A DNA stretch of 64,000 bases. Origin: JADFQT01 sp965216025 (GTDB taxonomy: Bacteria > Chloroflexota > Dehalococcoidia > Lucifugimonadales > UBA3495). The stretch lies in NCBI GenBank assembly GCA_965216025.1, contig CBDCEX010000018.1:310001-374000 (forward strand). The letters run 5' to 3'. Below, piece after piece: positions 1 through 8,105 of this stretch. Both the position numbers and the translations under genes were made by a program. Within the stretch, counting starts at the first letter, position 1. Each line of letters begins with the position of its first letter. Under the pieces are notes generated by a model. The model searched no databases, was not told where the DNA came from, and was given only the letters and a program-made list of their open reading frames with translations.

Positions 1-576
1 GATAGCGAAAACGGCGGTCCAGGTGGAAAGAAAATCCACAAAAGACCTGCCGGCCTTGGAAGGTTCTTCGCCACTATAGCCGGTTACCCAGCAGTGGCCG
101 TGGGTGCCTTCCTGGGTCGTAGCCTGGGCCGGGTAGCTGGAATAGGGACCATCTCCGTGGCCGTAACCGGTATTGGACACCAGAATAATGTCGGGCCTGA
201 TCTTTTTCAGGTTGGGATAGTCCAGGTTCCAGCCCCGCATCACCCGGGGGGTGAAATTCTCCATCACCACGTCGCTCAGGTTGACCATCTCCCGAAACAG
301 CTCCCGACCCCGCTCGGTGGACAGGTCCAAAATCAGCGACCGCTTGCCCCGATTCAGCAGGTTAAATGTCGAAGGCCTATTCCACCAGTCCTCTCCCGGA
401 TCATTCTCCGGGAAGCTGCCGTACAACCCACCGGTCCGCGTAATGTCCGGGCGATTCGGACCTTCTACCTTGATCACTTCGGCACCCAGATCGGTCAGAT
501 GCCCGGCGGTGTAGGGCAGCGCGAAGACGTAGGTTGAATCTAGGATGCGGATGCCGTCAAGGGGCAATGTCGACAT
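1..576 (-). CDS. CaiB/BaiF family CoA-transferase, 3' part cut by window edge
   Basis: Family III CoA-transferases move CoA between acyl groups in the cytosol. The 192 codons present start with MSTLPLDGIRILDSTYVFA and carry the family's N-terminal signature, a Rossmann-like opening followed by DLGAEVIKVEGP. SRFVDFLSTW-like sequence near the edge (SFVDFLSTW) supplies an aspartate where the catalytic Asp is expected. An AGGGAG ribosome-binding site precedes the ATG. The gene lies 32 bp downstream of a second CoA-transferase in the same direction, so the two are probably one operon and may form a pair. The substrate cannot be told. The C-terminal half is outside the window. Confidence 0.85.
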   Translation of the reverse strand, partial: MSTLPLDGIRILDSTYVFALPYTAGHLTDLGAEVIKVEGPNRPDITRTGGLYGSFPENDPGEDWWNRPSTFNLLNRGKRSLILDLSTERGRELFREMVNLSDVVMENFTPRVMRGWNLDYPNLKKIRPDIILVSNTGYGHGDGPYSSYPAQATTQEGTHGHCWVTGYSGEEPSKAGRSFVDFLSTWTAVFAI

Positions 577-608
577 GGAAGTTTGTATCTCCCTCTGGTC
601 GCGGTCTT

Positions 609-1802
609 TTAGATAACGTTCAATTGTCGCAGCTGTACCATCTGTTGCGGGGAGTACTGCAGACCATCGACGTAGATTTCCCGGTTGTGCTGACCCAAAG
701 TGGGCGCCGTCATCCGCAATTGGTAGGGAGTGCCGCTGAACTTGCACAGCTCAGCGGGAACCTTAACCTTGCCAATAACCGGATGCTCCGTCTCTCGATA
801 AAATTCCCGGGACTCCAGCTGGGGACAATCGGCCAGCTCTCCCGGAGTCTGGACCAAGCCAAACAGCATCCGTGCTTGCGCGGCCTTGGGGAACAAGTCC
901 CATTTGCTCCGGTCCTTGATGGCATCCAGAATTATCTCGTCCATAGCCGGCCCGTTTAGAACCCGCTGAGTCCGGTCGGCAAAGCGGGGCTCCAGCAATT
1001 GGGGAGCTTCGAAAACTCCGGCGATATCCTCCCAGGAAGCGCCGCCGCCGGCCTGTACGATGATCCAGCCGTCTTGGCAGGGCATGGGGTTCTCAAACAT
1101 GCTTCCCTCGGCCCGGCGCCGGATCTGAACGCCGCCCATGAAGGGGTAGATAGTCTGGGTGGCCATCATGGTGGAGGCCACACACTCGGTAATCGAAACG
1201 TCGACGTGCTCGCCCTCTCCGGTGGTCTCCTGCCGGAACAGCGCCATGCTGGTGGCGCCGGCGGCAAATAGGCCGCCCTCATACTGGGCCTGGAATCCAC
1301 CGTGCTTGAGGGGCTCCCGGCCCTGTATGCCGCTGACGCTCATGATCATGCCCATGGCGTAACTGACGATCTCCTCCCCCTGGAACTGGCTGTAGGGCCC
1401 TTCTTGCCCAAAGGGGGTTATCGAGCTCAACACCAAAGACGGATTGACCTCCCGCAACTCCTGGTAGCCCAGTCCCAAGGAGGAGAGAAATCCCGGCTGG
1501 TAGCTTTCTATGATTAAATCCACCCGGGCAGCCAATCGTTTCAGGATGCTCTGGCCCAACTCGGTTTCCAGATTCAGGGTGGCGCTTTTCTTGTTCAGGT
1601 TTAGGACCAGGAAGAAGAGGCTCTTTTCGGGGTGGGGGTCGTCGTGGAAAAAGGGGCCCATCCGCCGCAGCGCCGCTCCGGCCGGCGGCTCAATCTTCAG
1701 CACCTCGGCCCCGTAGTCGGCCAAAAGACGGGCACAGAAGGAACCGGCGATATCCTCGCTCAGGTCCAATACCTTCACGCCCTCCAGGGCTCCTGTTAGC
1801 AT
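609..1802 (-). CDS. CaiB/BaiF family CoA-transferase
   Basis: Complete 397-residue family III CoA-transferase, normal length for the family. The N-terminus has the signature VLDLSEDIAGSFCARLLADY followed by GAEVLKIEPP, then the conserved NLNKKSATLNLE and SITPFGQEGPYS blocks. Where most members have the catalytic Asp, this protein reads HGGFQAQYEGGLFAAG, with no obvious Asp. It may therefore belong to a non-canonical subfamily or act as a partner of the downstream CaiB protein. GGAGA precedes the ATG. It is first in a two-gene minus-strand unit and divergent from the aldolase gene. The substrate is unknown. Confidence 0.88.
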   Translation of the reverse strand: MLTGALEGVKVLDLSEDIAGSFCARLLADYGAEVLKIEPPAGAALRRMGPFFHDDPHPEKSLFFLVLNLNKKSATLNLETELGQSILKRLAARVDLIIESYQPGFLSSLGLGYQELREVNPSLVLSSITPFGQEGPYSQFQGEEIVSYAMGMIMSVSGIQGREPLKHGGFQAQYEGGLFAAGATSMALFRQETTGEGEHVDVSITECVASTMMATQTIYPFMGGVQIRRRAEGSMFENPMPCQDGWIIVQAGGGASWEDIAGVFEAPQLLEPRFADRTQRVLNGPAMDEIILDAIKDRSKWDLFPKAAQARMLFGLVQTPGELADCPQLESREFYRETEHPVIGKVKVPAELCKFSGTPYQLRMTAPTLGQHNREIYVDGLQYSPQQMVQLRQLNVI

Positions 1803-2043
1803 TACATCTCCCGTACCCGGCTAAGGACGGCTCACCAAGGAGGGTGGTACCTACACCCAGGAAAACCAGATGGATTTTAGCTGAACCTCCCGGCTAAGGC
1901 AAACGCCAGATAGCTGCCACATTATTGTTTGGCAGTCGGACCCCTGGCCACATGCCGCGGGATATAGGATAATGGGCAGCGATTTGGCCCCTCGCACATC
2001 CCTGGTCCCATACAGGAAGTCTTGATTTTTTAGGAGCATGGTC

Positions 2044-2835
2044 ATGCGCCAGAACCGGGTGAAAAGCGTCATGAAGCAGGGCCAGTTGGCTCTGGGAACC
2101 TACGTCACCTTCGCCGACCCGCAGATAGTCGAGATTATCGGCCTGGCTGGCTTCGATGCCGCTTTCATAGATATGGAGCACACCACCTTTGACCTGGGTA
2201 TGGTCAGCCAGATGATCGCCGCGGCCGACCTGGCCGGGGTCACCTCGGTCATTCGCGTGCCCGGAAATGATGAGAATTTGATTCTCCGGCTGCTGGATGC
2301 CGGAGCGGAAGGCATCATCATCCCCCATATCGACGGGATCGAAGGGGCTAAAAAGGCCGTCGACGCGGTGCGTTATTCTCCCATGGGTCATCGCGGAGGC
2401 GCCGGAGGCTCGCGGGCCGCTCGTTTCGGCTCGGTGCCCTGGGAGGAGCATACCCGCCAATCCAACGAAGAGATATTGCTGGCGGTGATGACCGAGGATG
2501 AAAAGGGTGTCAATGACATCGAAAAAATCGCTGCTCTGGACGGCATCGATATTGTGTCCATTGGGCCCACCGACTTCTCCGAGTTCATGGGCATCCGAGA
2601 CCCCGCCAGTCCGGTGCTGCGCAGCAAGCTAGAGGAGCTGGCCGGCAAGGTAAAGCGGATCGGGAAAGCCAAACTGGCCTTTCCCATGAACCATCCCGCC
2701 ATGCCCCTCAGCGCCAGGGAGTTGACCGATTTGGGAGTAGGGTACTGCCACGTGGCGCCGCCGCCGCCGGCGGTGTTGTTGGGGTCCTTGCGAGACCGGC
2801 TGCAAAACATTCATCAAGAACTTGGCAGGTCCTAG
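2044..2835 (+). CDS. HpcH/HpaI family aldolase
   Basis: Class II, metal-dependent aldolase of the HpcH/HpaI family; members cleave 2-keto-3-hydroxy acids to pyruvate (or a 2-oxoacid) and an aldehyde. Visible signatures are LGTYVTFADPQIVEI, FDAAFIDMEHTTFD (catalytic His region), LLDAGAEGIIIPHIDG and the metal-ligand segment IDIVSIGPTDFSEFMG. At 263 residues it is typical in length. Two in-frame ATGs occur at 2038 and 2044. The AGGAG at 2032-2036 is only one base from the first but seven from the second, so 2044 is chosen. It is transcribed away from the CoA-transferases. The true substrate is not deducible. Confidence 0.88.
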   Translation: MRQNRVKSVMKQGQLALGTYVTFADPQIVEIIGLAGFDAAFIDMEHTTFDLGMVSQMIAAADLAGVTSVIRVPGNDENLILRLLDAGAEGIIIPHIDGIEGAKKAVDAVRYSPMGHRGGAGGSRAARFGSVPWEEHTRQSNEEILLAVMTEDEKGVNDIEKIAALDGIDIVSIGPTDFSEFMGIRDPASPVLRSKLEELAGKVKRIGKAKLAFPMNHPAMPLSARELTDLGVGYCHVAPPPPAVLLGSLRDRLQNIHQELGRS

Positions 2836-2879
2836 AAAAAGTCCAATGGGGAAGCCCCATAACAGCGGGTAGGGCGGGC

Positions 2880-3440
2880 TTGAGCGGTAGCCGGTGGCAA
2901 CAGGCTCTGGTTTTCTTGCTGGCGGGGCTTGCCGCGGCTTGCACCACGGTCGCTCCTCCCACAGCAACTATAGAGCCAGCCGAGACACCGGCGGGCTCAG
3001 CAACTGGGCCGGCCGCTTCTCCCAAGGTAGAGTCCCCGGCGGGCCCGATGGTCCGCATAGGGGCAACCGCCTTCACCGTGGAAGTGGCGGATAACCTGGA
3101 AGCCCGAGCCCGGGGACTGTCCGGGCGGGCCAGTCTACCGCCCGGCGCCGGAATGCTGTTTGTGTTCGAGAATACGGGAATCCCCACTTTCTGGATGAAG
3201 GACATGATGTTTCCGCTGGACCTGGTTTGGATTGGAGAGCAATGCACCGTGGAAAGCATCACCCCCAACGTACCACCCCCAACGCCGGAACAGAACGACG
3301 GCGACCTGCCCAGATTCCGTCCGACCCAACCGGTCAGGTACGTGCTGGAGATCAATGGGGGCGAGGCGGCGGCGGCCAAGATCCAGGTGGGCGACCCGGT
3401 GGCCTTCACTGGCAGCTTGCAAGGCACGTTGGGCTGCTAA
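2880..3440 (+). CDS. DUF192 domain lipoprotein
   Basis: A 186-residue secreted protein starting at TTG. It has a short signal sequence ending in a lipobox (LAGLAAAC, Cys at about residue 22), a low-complexity Pro/Ala/Thr linker to about residue 58, then a DUF192 domain. That domain shows RARGLSGRASLPPGAGMLFV, FWMKDMMFPLDLVWI and a terminal YVLEINGGEA block. DUF192 proteins are extracytoplasmic and of unsettled function. The gene begins 44 bp after the aldolase and could be cotranscribed, but no functional link is evident. Confidence 0.85.
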   Translation: MSGSRWQQALVFLLAGLAAACTTVAPPTATIEPAETPAGSATGPAASPKVESPAGPMVRIGATAFTVEVADNLEARARGLSGRASLPPGAGMLFVFENTGIPTFWMKDMMFPLDLVWIGEQCTVESITPNVPPPTPEQNDGDLPRFRPTQPVRYVLEINGGEAAAAKIQVGDPVAFTGSLQGTLGC

Positions 3441-3458
3441 GAGGTTGTGGGGGCGGCC

Positions 3459-3522
3459 GTTCATGGTTCGACATCCTTCCCCTTCCCCCGAAGGGCTCAG
3501 CGCGGAAGGACACCACGAACGG
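3459..3522. repeat. Dispersed palindromic intergenic repeat, family 2
   Basis: Begins GTTCATGGTTCGACATCCTT and ends CACCACGAACGG. The same GTTCATGGTTCGA...CACCACGAACGG core recurs at about 20111-20185 and 40902-40971, and inverted at 55013-55090. It is REP-like, intergenic, and has no open frame of its own. Confidence 0.7.
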
Positions 3523-3533
3523 AAAAGTCCGGT

Positions 3534-3586
3534 CAGTCCCCCTTTTAAAAGGGGGATATAGCGGGATTTGGCACTCCCAAGTTTAC
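3534..3586. repeat. Dispersed CCCCCT/AGGGGG palindromic repeat, family 1
   Basis: Contains CAGTCCCCCTTTTAAAAGGG followed by GATTTGG and CCAAGTTTA. Related copies lie at 11667-11727, 19390-19452 and 22494-22552. The central inverted repeat can form a strong hairpin. It lies between two genes and may also end transcription of the upstream gene. Confidence 0.7.
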
Positions 3587-3621
3587 TAATTTGGTCTGGG
3601 AAAAGTCACAAGGAAAAGCAG

Positions 3622-4551
3622 ATGGAAGTCCTAGTCTCCGGGTCAATGGCCTACGACCGCATTATGGATTTCTCCGGCCGATTCTCCGACCACATAATGC
3701 CCGGCCAGATCCACAACATCAACGTCAGTTTCATGGTCAATGGTCTCAAGGAAAATTTCGGCGGCACCGCCGGGAATATCGCCTATTGTCTCTCCCTGTT
3801 GGGGGAGCAGCCCCGCATCATCGCAACCATCGGGCATGACTACCACCGGTATTTCCAGTGGCTGGAGCAGCACAATCTGGCCACCGGAGACATCCGCGTC
3901 GTCGAGGGGGAGGCCACTGCTTCGGCCTACATCACCACCGACCTCTCCGGCAACCAGATTACCGTCTTCAACCCCGGCGCGATGAAGCACCAGGCCGGGT
4001 TCGACTTCGGAAAAATCAATCCAGCGGAATGCCTGGCCATTGTCGCGCCCGGCAACCTGGCGGACATGGTGGAATACACCAGAACTCACCAGGAAAGGGG
4101 GATTTTCACCATCTTTGACCCGGGCCAGTCGTTACCGGCCTGGGAAGGGGAAAGCCTGGCCCAGTGCATCGCCCAATCCAATATGCTGGTCTCCAACAGC
4201 TACGAGTTGGCGTTGATCAACGATAAGACAGGACTGTCGGTGCAGCAGCTGCTGGAGAAGGTGGACATCATCGTGACCACCAAGGGGTCGGAAGGGGCGG
4301 AAGTCATCGGCGAACACGGGTCCGCCACCATCCCGGTGGTCCCGACCGAGAAGGTAGTGGACCCCACCGGCGCCGGCGACGCCTTTCGCGGCGGACTGAT
4401 TAAGGGGCTGCTCCAGGGCCTTCCCGTGGAGCGGGCGGCTATGATGGGAACCATCTGCTCCCACTACGTTATCCAGACCTACGGAACCCAGGAGTACAGC
4501 TTCACTCAGCAAGAGTTCAACGCCAAACTGGAGCAGCATTTCGGGGCCTGA
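3622..4551 (+). CDS. PfkB family carbohydrate/nucleoside kinase
   Basis: Ribokinase-superfamily kinase of 309 residues that phosphorylates a sugar or nucleoside hydroxyl with ATP. It begins MEVLVSGSMAYDRIMDF, has the PfkB substrate-side motif FGGTAGNIAYCLSLLG and the C-terminal signature VVDPTGAGDAFRGGLIKGLL with the catalytic Asp. The overall pattern resembles bacterial adenosine-kinase-like PfkB proteins, but specificity is not certain. The ATG at 3622 is preferred over the upstream in-frame codon at 3568 because AAGGAAAAG precedes it and the protein aligns from there. It stands alone between repeats and the MaoC genes. Confidence 0.88.
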   Translation: MEVLVSGSMAYDRIMDFSGRFSDHIMPGQIHNINVSFMVNGLKENFGGTAGNIAYCLSLLGEQPRIIATIGHDYHRYFQWLEQHNLATGDIRVVEGEATASAYITTDLSGNQITVFNPGAMKHQAGFDFGKINPAECLAIVAPGNLADMVEYTRTHQERGIFTIFDPGQSLPAWEGESLAQCIAQSNMLVSNSYELALINDKTGLSVQQLLEKVDIIVTTKGSEGAEVIGEHGSATIPVVPTEKVVDPTGAGDAFRGGLIKGLLQGLPVERAAMMGTICSHYVIQTYGTQEYSFTQQEFNAKLEQHFGA

Positions 4552-4653
4552 TCCCCCGCCTTTCCACCATCACCGCCAGTGTTGACGTAGATAGCGGAGT
4601 TGGGTTAGTCTTGGGTCGATATCAAGCCTGCGAGAGGCCTGCGCGAGGACAAT

Positions 4654-5205
4654 ATGACTCAGCAAACCGAATCAGCCCTGACCCCAGAAGTCCAGGCCAT
4701 GATCGGAGTCAGCGGCGAGGTCGTGGAATCCTGGGGCGTGGTTGACGCCGAATATCTGCGCCGATTCACCCAGGCGGTGATGGACCCGGACCCCAGATAT
4801 TGGGATGAAGAGTTCGCCAAGAAGAGCAAGTACGGCCAAATTATAACTCCGCCAATAATGGTCAGCTACATGTCCAGCCGCATTCCCCCCCACCAGGAGG
4901 ATGCCATCACCCGAGCCTTCGAGGAAAACCCCACGTCCGACGGCATTGGCTCGGTGGAGCGGCCCGGCGAGCTGCCTCCGATTCCAACCAACCTGGTTCG
5001 TGTGCTCAACGCCGGTAACGAGTTGGAGATTTTCCAATATCCAAGTATTGGCGACAAGATATTTTTCCAAAACAGATACTCGGATATCCGCGAGCGCATC
5101 GGCAGAGACGGCAAGCCCTTTTTGATTCTCACCCGGGAAACCACCTATAAGAACCAGAACGACCAGGTTCTCTGCATCACCCGAGCTTCGTCTATCAGAC
5201 GTTAA
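4654..5205 (+). CDS. MaoC-like dehydratase, FAS1-type N-terminal hot-dog domain
   Basis: A 183-residue single hot-dog-fold protein of the MaoC N-terminal (FAS1-like dehydratase) type. It shows the family pattern of an N-terminal helix, YLRRFTQAVMDPDPRYWDEE and TPPIMVSYMSSRIP. Members of this subfamily usually lack the catalytic His/Asp and pair with a second MaoC protein. Gene 5268-5828 follows by 62 bp and does carry a hydratase-type motif, so the two probably make a heteromeric enoyl-CoA-type hydratase/dehydratase. The CoA substrate is unknown. Confidence 0.8.
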   Translation: MTQQTESALTPEVQAMIGVSGEVVESWGVVDAEYLRRFTQAVMDPDPRYWDEEFAKKSKYGQIITPPIMVSYMSSRIPPHQEDAITRAFEENPTSDGIGSVERPGELPPIPTNLVRVLNAGNELEIFQYPSIGDKIFFQNRYSDIRERIGRDGKPFLILTRETTYKNQNDQVLCITRASSIRR

Positions 5206-5267
5206 CAGGCAGGCGTTAGCCGCCCTGGCGGTCAATATAAACGGACAAACGGCACAGAGGTAGAGCG

Positions 5268-5828
5268 ATGACCACTCCGCTGGAAGAGTTGCTGAAATTG
5301 GAGCCAGAAGAGATCTGGGCCCGCAACGAGCGGCCCACTGCCGACGCTCTGCGGAACAAGCAGCAGCTTTACTATGAGGACATAGAAGAGGGGATGGAGC
5401 TGCCTAAGTACATCTACAAACCCACCCCGACCCACCTTTTCCGCTGGAGCGCGGCCATCGAGAACTTCCACCGGATCCATTACGATTTGGACTTCGGGCT
5501 GAACCACGATAAGAATCCTAGTATTCTGGTTCACGGCTCTTGGAAGCAGAGCGTGGTTCCTCAATTCCTCAAGGACTGGACTTCCCCGGGGGGCTGGCCC
5601 TGGAAGGCGCGCTTCGAGCACCGCGCCATGCTGGTGCCCGGCGACGTTCTGATTATGTGGGGGATAGTGACCGGCAAACAGGAAAAAGCCCAGATGGGAT
5701 TGATCGACCTGGAGATCGGGATGAAGACCCACGACGGCATCGAGAGCATGCCGGGCTCGGCCACCGTGGTCCTGCCCCTCCGGAACGGACCGCCCATACC
5801 CTATCCCTTTGTGCCACCGGCGGATTAG
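5268..5828 (+). CDS. MaoC-like acyl dehydratase, catalytic-type partner
   Basis: A 186-residue hot-dog protein. The segment FRWSAAIENFHRIHYDLDF matches the hydratase 2 motif, with Asp and His positioned as in MaoC-type (R)-hydratases. It is followed by LVHGSWKQS and a second half ending in a hydrophobic strand. It directly follows another MaoC-like gene; such pairs hydrate or dehydrate acyl-CoA intermediates. AGAGGTAGAG precedes the ATG. The neighbouring CoA-transferases fit a CoA-ester pathway, but no defined route can be assembled from this window. Confidence 0.82.
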   Translation: MTTPLEELLKLEPEEIWARNERPTADALRNKQQLYYEDIEEGMELPKYIYKPTPTHLFRWSAAIENFHRIHYDLDFGLNHDKNPSILVHGSWKQSVVPQFLKDWTSPGGWPWKARFEHRAMLVPGDVLIMWGIVTGKQEKAQMGLIDLEIGMKTHDGIESMPGSATVVLPLRNGPPIPYPFVPPAD

Positions 5829-5975
5829 CCCCAAAATGGGGCCTCTCTGCTAGGCACTGCCCCAATCATCTAGGTAAACCAGGAAGTTAAACCGGGGAAG
5901 CAACCAGCTCCTTCTGGCCAGCCCTGGTACGTAACCAGACGGCCAGGCGAGGGCGCCGATACAACGAGGTAAAAG

Positions 5976-6245
5976 ATGAGCCGTTTCGTTGCGATCCACA
6001 GCGTGCCGGGGATCACCGAGGAAGCCTTTCGAGACAAGCTGGACTCTGTCAAGAAATGGCGCCCCGACCGGCGCACCACCATCTTGAAGGTCTACGGAGA
6101 CCTGAGCACCGGACGGCTAATCACCGAGTGTGAGGCCGCCGAGCAGTCCCACTTCGAGGATTGGATCAGCATGGTCGGCTGGCCTGCCGAGTCCATCCAT
6201 CAGGTGGACATGATCTGCCAGGTGGGCAACATCTGGAGGTTGTAG
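5976..6245 (+). CDS. Small conserved-type hypothetical protein
   Basis: An 89-residue protein with MSRFVAIHSVPGITEEAFRD at the start and a balanced alpha/beta pattern without signal peptide or membrane segment. Strand-helix-strand order and the terminal MICQVGNIWRL resemble small dimeric alpha/beta-barrel proteins (DUF4242- or DUF3303-like), but the family is not certain. It follows the MaoC pair in the same direction after 147 bp and could be part of that unit. Function is unknown. Confidence 0.55.
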   Translation: MSRFVAIHSVPGITEEAFRDKLDSVKKWRPDRRTTILKVYGDLSTGRLITECEAAEQSHFEDWISMVGWPAESIHQVDMICQVGNIWRL

Positions 6246-6293
6246 GCCAGTACACTTTATACCTGGGTTAAACTCCAGCGGCGAACGCGCCCA

Positions 6294-7241
6294 TCAAATG
6301 ACCAGTCCCCCGTACTCTTCCGCTGTCTCACCATCCTGTGCCTCCTCTCTCGTCGCGCCGGGCCGGTAAAGCAGTTCATATTGGTAACTGACCTGCGCCC
6401 CCAAGATCAGAATCAACGCCGACAAATAAACCCAGAGAAGCAGCACAACCACCGAGGCCAGGGAGCCGTGTACCTGGTTGAAAACCGCCATGTTTTCCAG
6501 GTACCAGATGAAGAGGAACTTGGCGCCCTCGAACAGCAGGGAGGCCATCACGGCCCCCGGCCAAACGTAACGCCAGTAAGTCTGGCATCTGGGCTCGAAG
6601 CGATAGAGCAGCAGGAAGATTAGCAGGGTGATGGCCCAGGGAATCAGGTAAACCGCCGCCTTTCCCGCTTCTGGGTCCAGGAAAAACCACTGCCAGGGCA
6701 TGGCCTGCTGGGTTTTGGTGAAAACCTGAATGATAGAGGTGGCAGCGGTGGACAACAGGAAAAGGCTGCCCGTCACCAAACCCATCAGCATCCGGCGGGG
6801 CAGCGCCAGGTAAAAGGGCCGGTTGCGGTAGATGCCCCAGGCCCGGTTTACCGCCCGACTGATGGCGGCGAACACGGCGGTGCCCAGCCACAAGGAGCCC
6901 AGGATAGCGCCGACGCCTAACGCGCCCCGAAACCGTTTTATCTCCTCCAGGTTGCTTTCCACGAACTGGGCCGAGCCCGGCAGGTTGCTCGTCGCAAATA
7001 TTAGAAATCGCTGCTGCATCTCCTCGCTGGCCAGCACCATCCCCAGGATCGCCAGAACTCCCAGCAGCAGCGGGAAAAGAGAAAATATGGCGAAGTAGGC
7101 CACCCCGGCGGTGTTGTGGGTGGTATCCCGGGCAGCCATATCCCACACGACGCGGCCTATTAGAACCAGTGGCCGGTATTGCAGCAGTGGGCTTCGACCC
7201 ATTGCCTCTCTTAGGTTTTGAATTTTGGCGTCAAGAATCAT
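6294..7241 (-). CDS. YihY/BrkB family inner-membrane protein
   Basis: A 315-residue integral membrane protein with about six hydrophobic segments and the YihY/UPF0761 signatures TAGVAYFAIFSLFPLLLGVL near residue 45, AISRAVNRAWG, and a final VVVLLLWVYLSALILILGAQ segment. The family was once called ribonuclease BN, but that assignment was withdrawn; the role is thought to be in the envelope or transport and is unproven. It is convergent with the small upstream gene and alone on its strand. Confidence 0.88.
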   Translation of the reverse strand: MILDAKIQNLREAMGRSPLLQYRPLVLIGRVVWDMAARDTTHNTAGVAYFAIFSLFPLLLGVLAILGMVLASEEMQQRFLIFATSNLPGSAQFVESNLEEIKRFRGALGVGAILGSLWLGTAVFAAISRAVNRAWGIYRNRPFYLALPRRMLMGLVTGSLFLLSTAATSIIQVFTKTQQAMPWQWFFLDPEAGKAAVYLIPWAITLLIFLLLYRFEPRCQTYWRYVWPGAVMASLLFEGAKFLFIWYLENMAVFNQVHGSLASVVVLLLWVYLSALILILGAQVSYQYELLYRPGATREEAQDGETAEEYGGLVI

Positions 7242-7424
7242 AGGTCCTCTAAATGGTCCAGGGAAAACCCCCTAAATTCTAGCAACTATCTCCCTGGGGC
7301 ACAGGGACCGGCTGACCGGATTTGCCAGATATTCCGGTTTGCGGCGGGGTCTAAGAGTTTAGTAATCTAGGCTGCCCCTGAGTAGGGAGCTTGGGTGGAA
7401 GAGGGAAGAGAGGGCTGGATAAAA

Positions 7425-7973
7425 TCAGGGATTCCGAACACTTCCCCAACCGGCTGGCGGCCAGAGACGGAACCAGATTCGGGACAGGATCGCGTCTCGG
7501 TCGACCGGGCCGTAGGTTGAGCTGTCCCGGCTGTCCCCGCGATTATCCCCCAACACAAAGTATTCATCGGGTCCGGTGAGCCAGCGTCGGGCATGATTCC
7601 GGAGAGGAGCCTCTCCGCCCGGCAAGTAAGCTTCTGTTAAATAACCTTCCGGCAGGGGCTGGTCGTCGATGTATACCTGGCCGCCGTCCAGGAAAATGTA
7701 CTCTTGGGGCAGACCGATGACTCGTTTCAGATCCAGCCCCGGCTCCCCTGCCGGTCTGCTCAATACCACGACATCGCCCCGACGCAATGTCTGACGGCGC
7801 CCTCTCAAGGGTATGGCCAGCACGTATTGGCCGCTGCGGAAGGCTGGAATCATGCTCTCTCCCCGAACTCGATACAGTACCGACCAGGGAAAGCCGCCTA
7901 TCAGCTTATTAAACCAAGTTAGGGGTCTAATTGTGCCCATTAGCCGCAAAGCCGCCCTCCGTCTAGCACTCAT
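7425..7973 (-). CDS. lepB: Signal peptidase I (S26 family)
   Basis: A 182-residue type I signal peptidase that removes Sec/Tat leader peptides at the outer membrane face. The catalytic Ser lies in VRGESMIPAF and the general-base Lys in LKRVIGLPQEYIF; box E is FVLGDNRGDSRDSSTYGPV. The upstream in-frame ATG at 8057 adds an Arg/Ala-rich stretch. The start at 7973 is preferred because AGGAG lies eight bases before it. The N-terminal membrane anchor is weak (WFNKLIGGFPWSVLYRV), so membrane association may be peripheral. A second lepB-like gene is at 52912-53487. Confidence 0.88.
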   Translation of the reverse strand: MSARRRAALRLMGTIRPLTWFNKLIGGFPWSVLYRVRGESMIPAFRSGQYVLAIPLRGRRQTLRRGDVVVLSRPAGEPGLDLKRVIGLPQEYIFLDGGQVYIDDQPLPEGYLTEAYLPGGEAPLRNHARRWLTGPDEYFVLGDNRGDSRDSSTYGPVDRDAILSRIWFRLWPPAGWGSVRNP

Positions 7974-8105
7974 TCCAGCCGCTCCTAGCTTCCCACGGGC
8001 CGCAATTCCAGTGCCCGCGATTTCAGTAATCTTAGGCGGGTGGCCAGGCGTCGGCAAGGCCTTGACTGCTAAACGACTATCCTCCTACCCTGGTTATGCA
8101 GAAGC

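Noticed and set aside
94..537. A 147-codon plus-strand open frame
   Set aside because: It is antisense to the partial CoA-transferase, whose protein matches a known family; the plus-strand product has no recognisable features.
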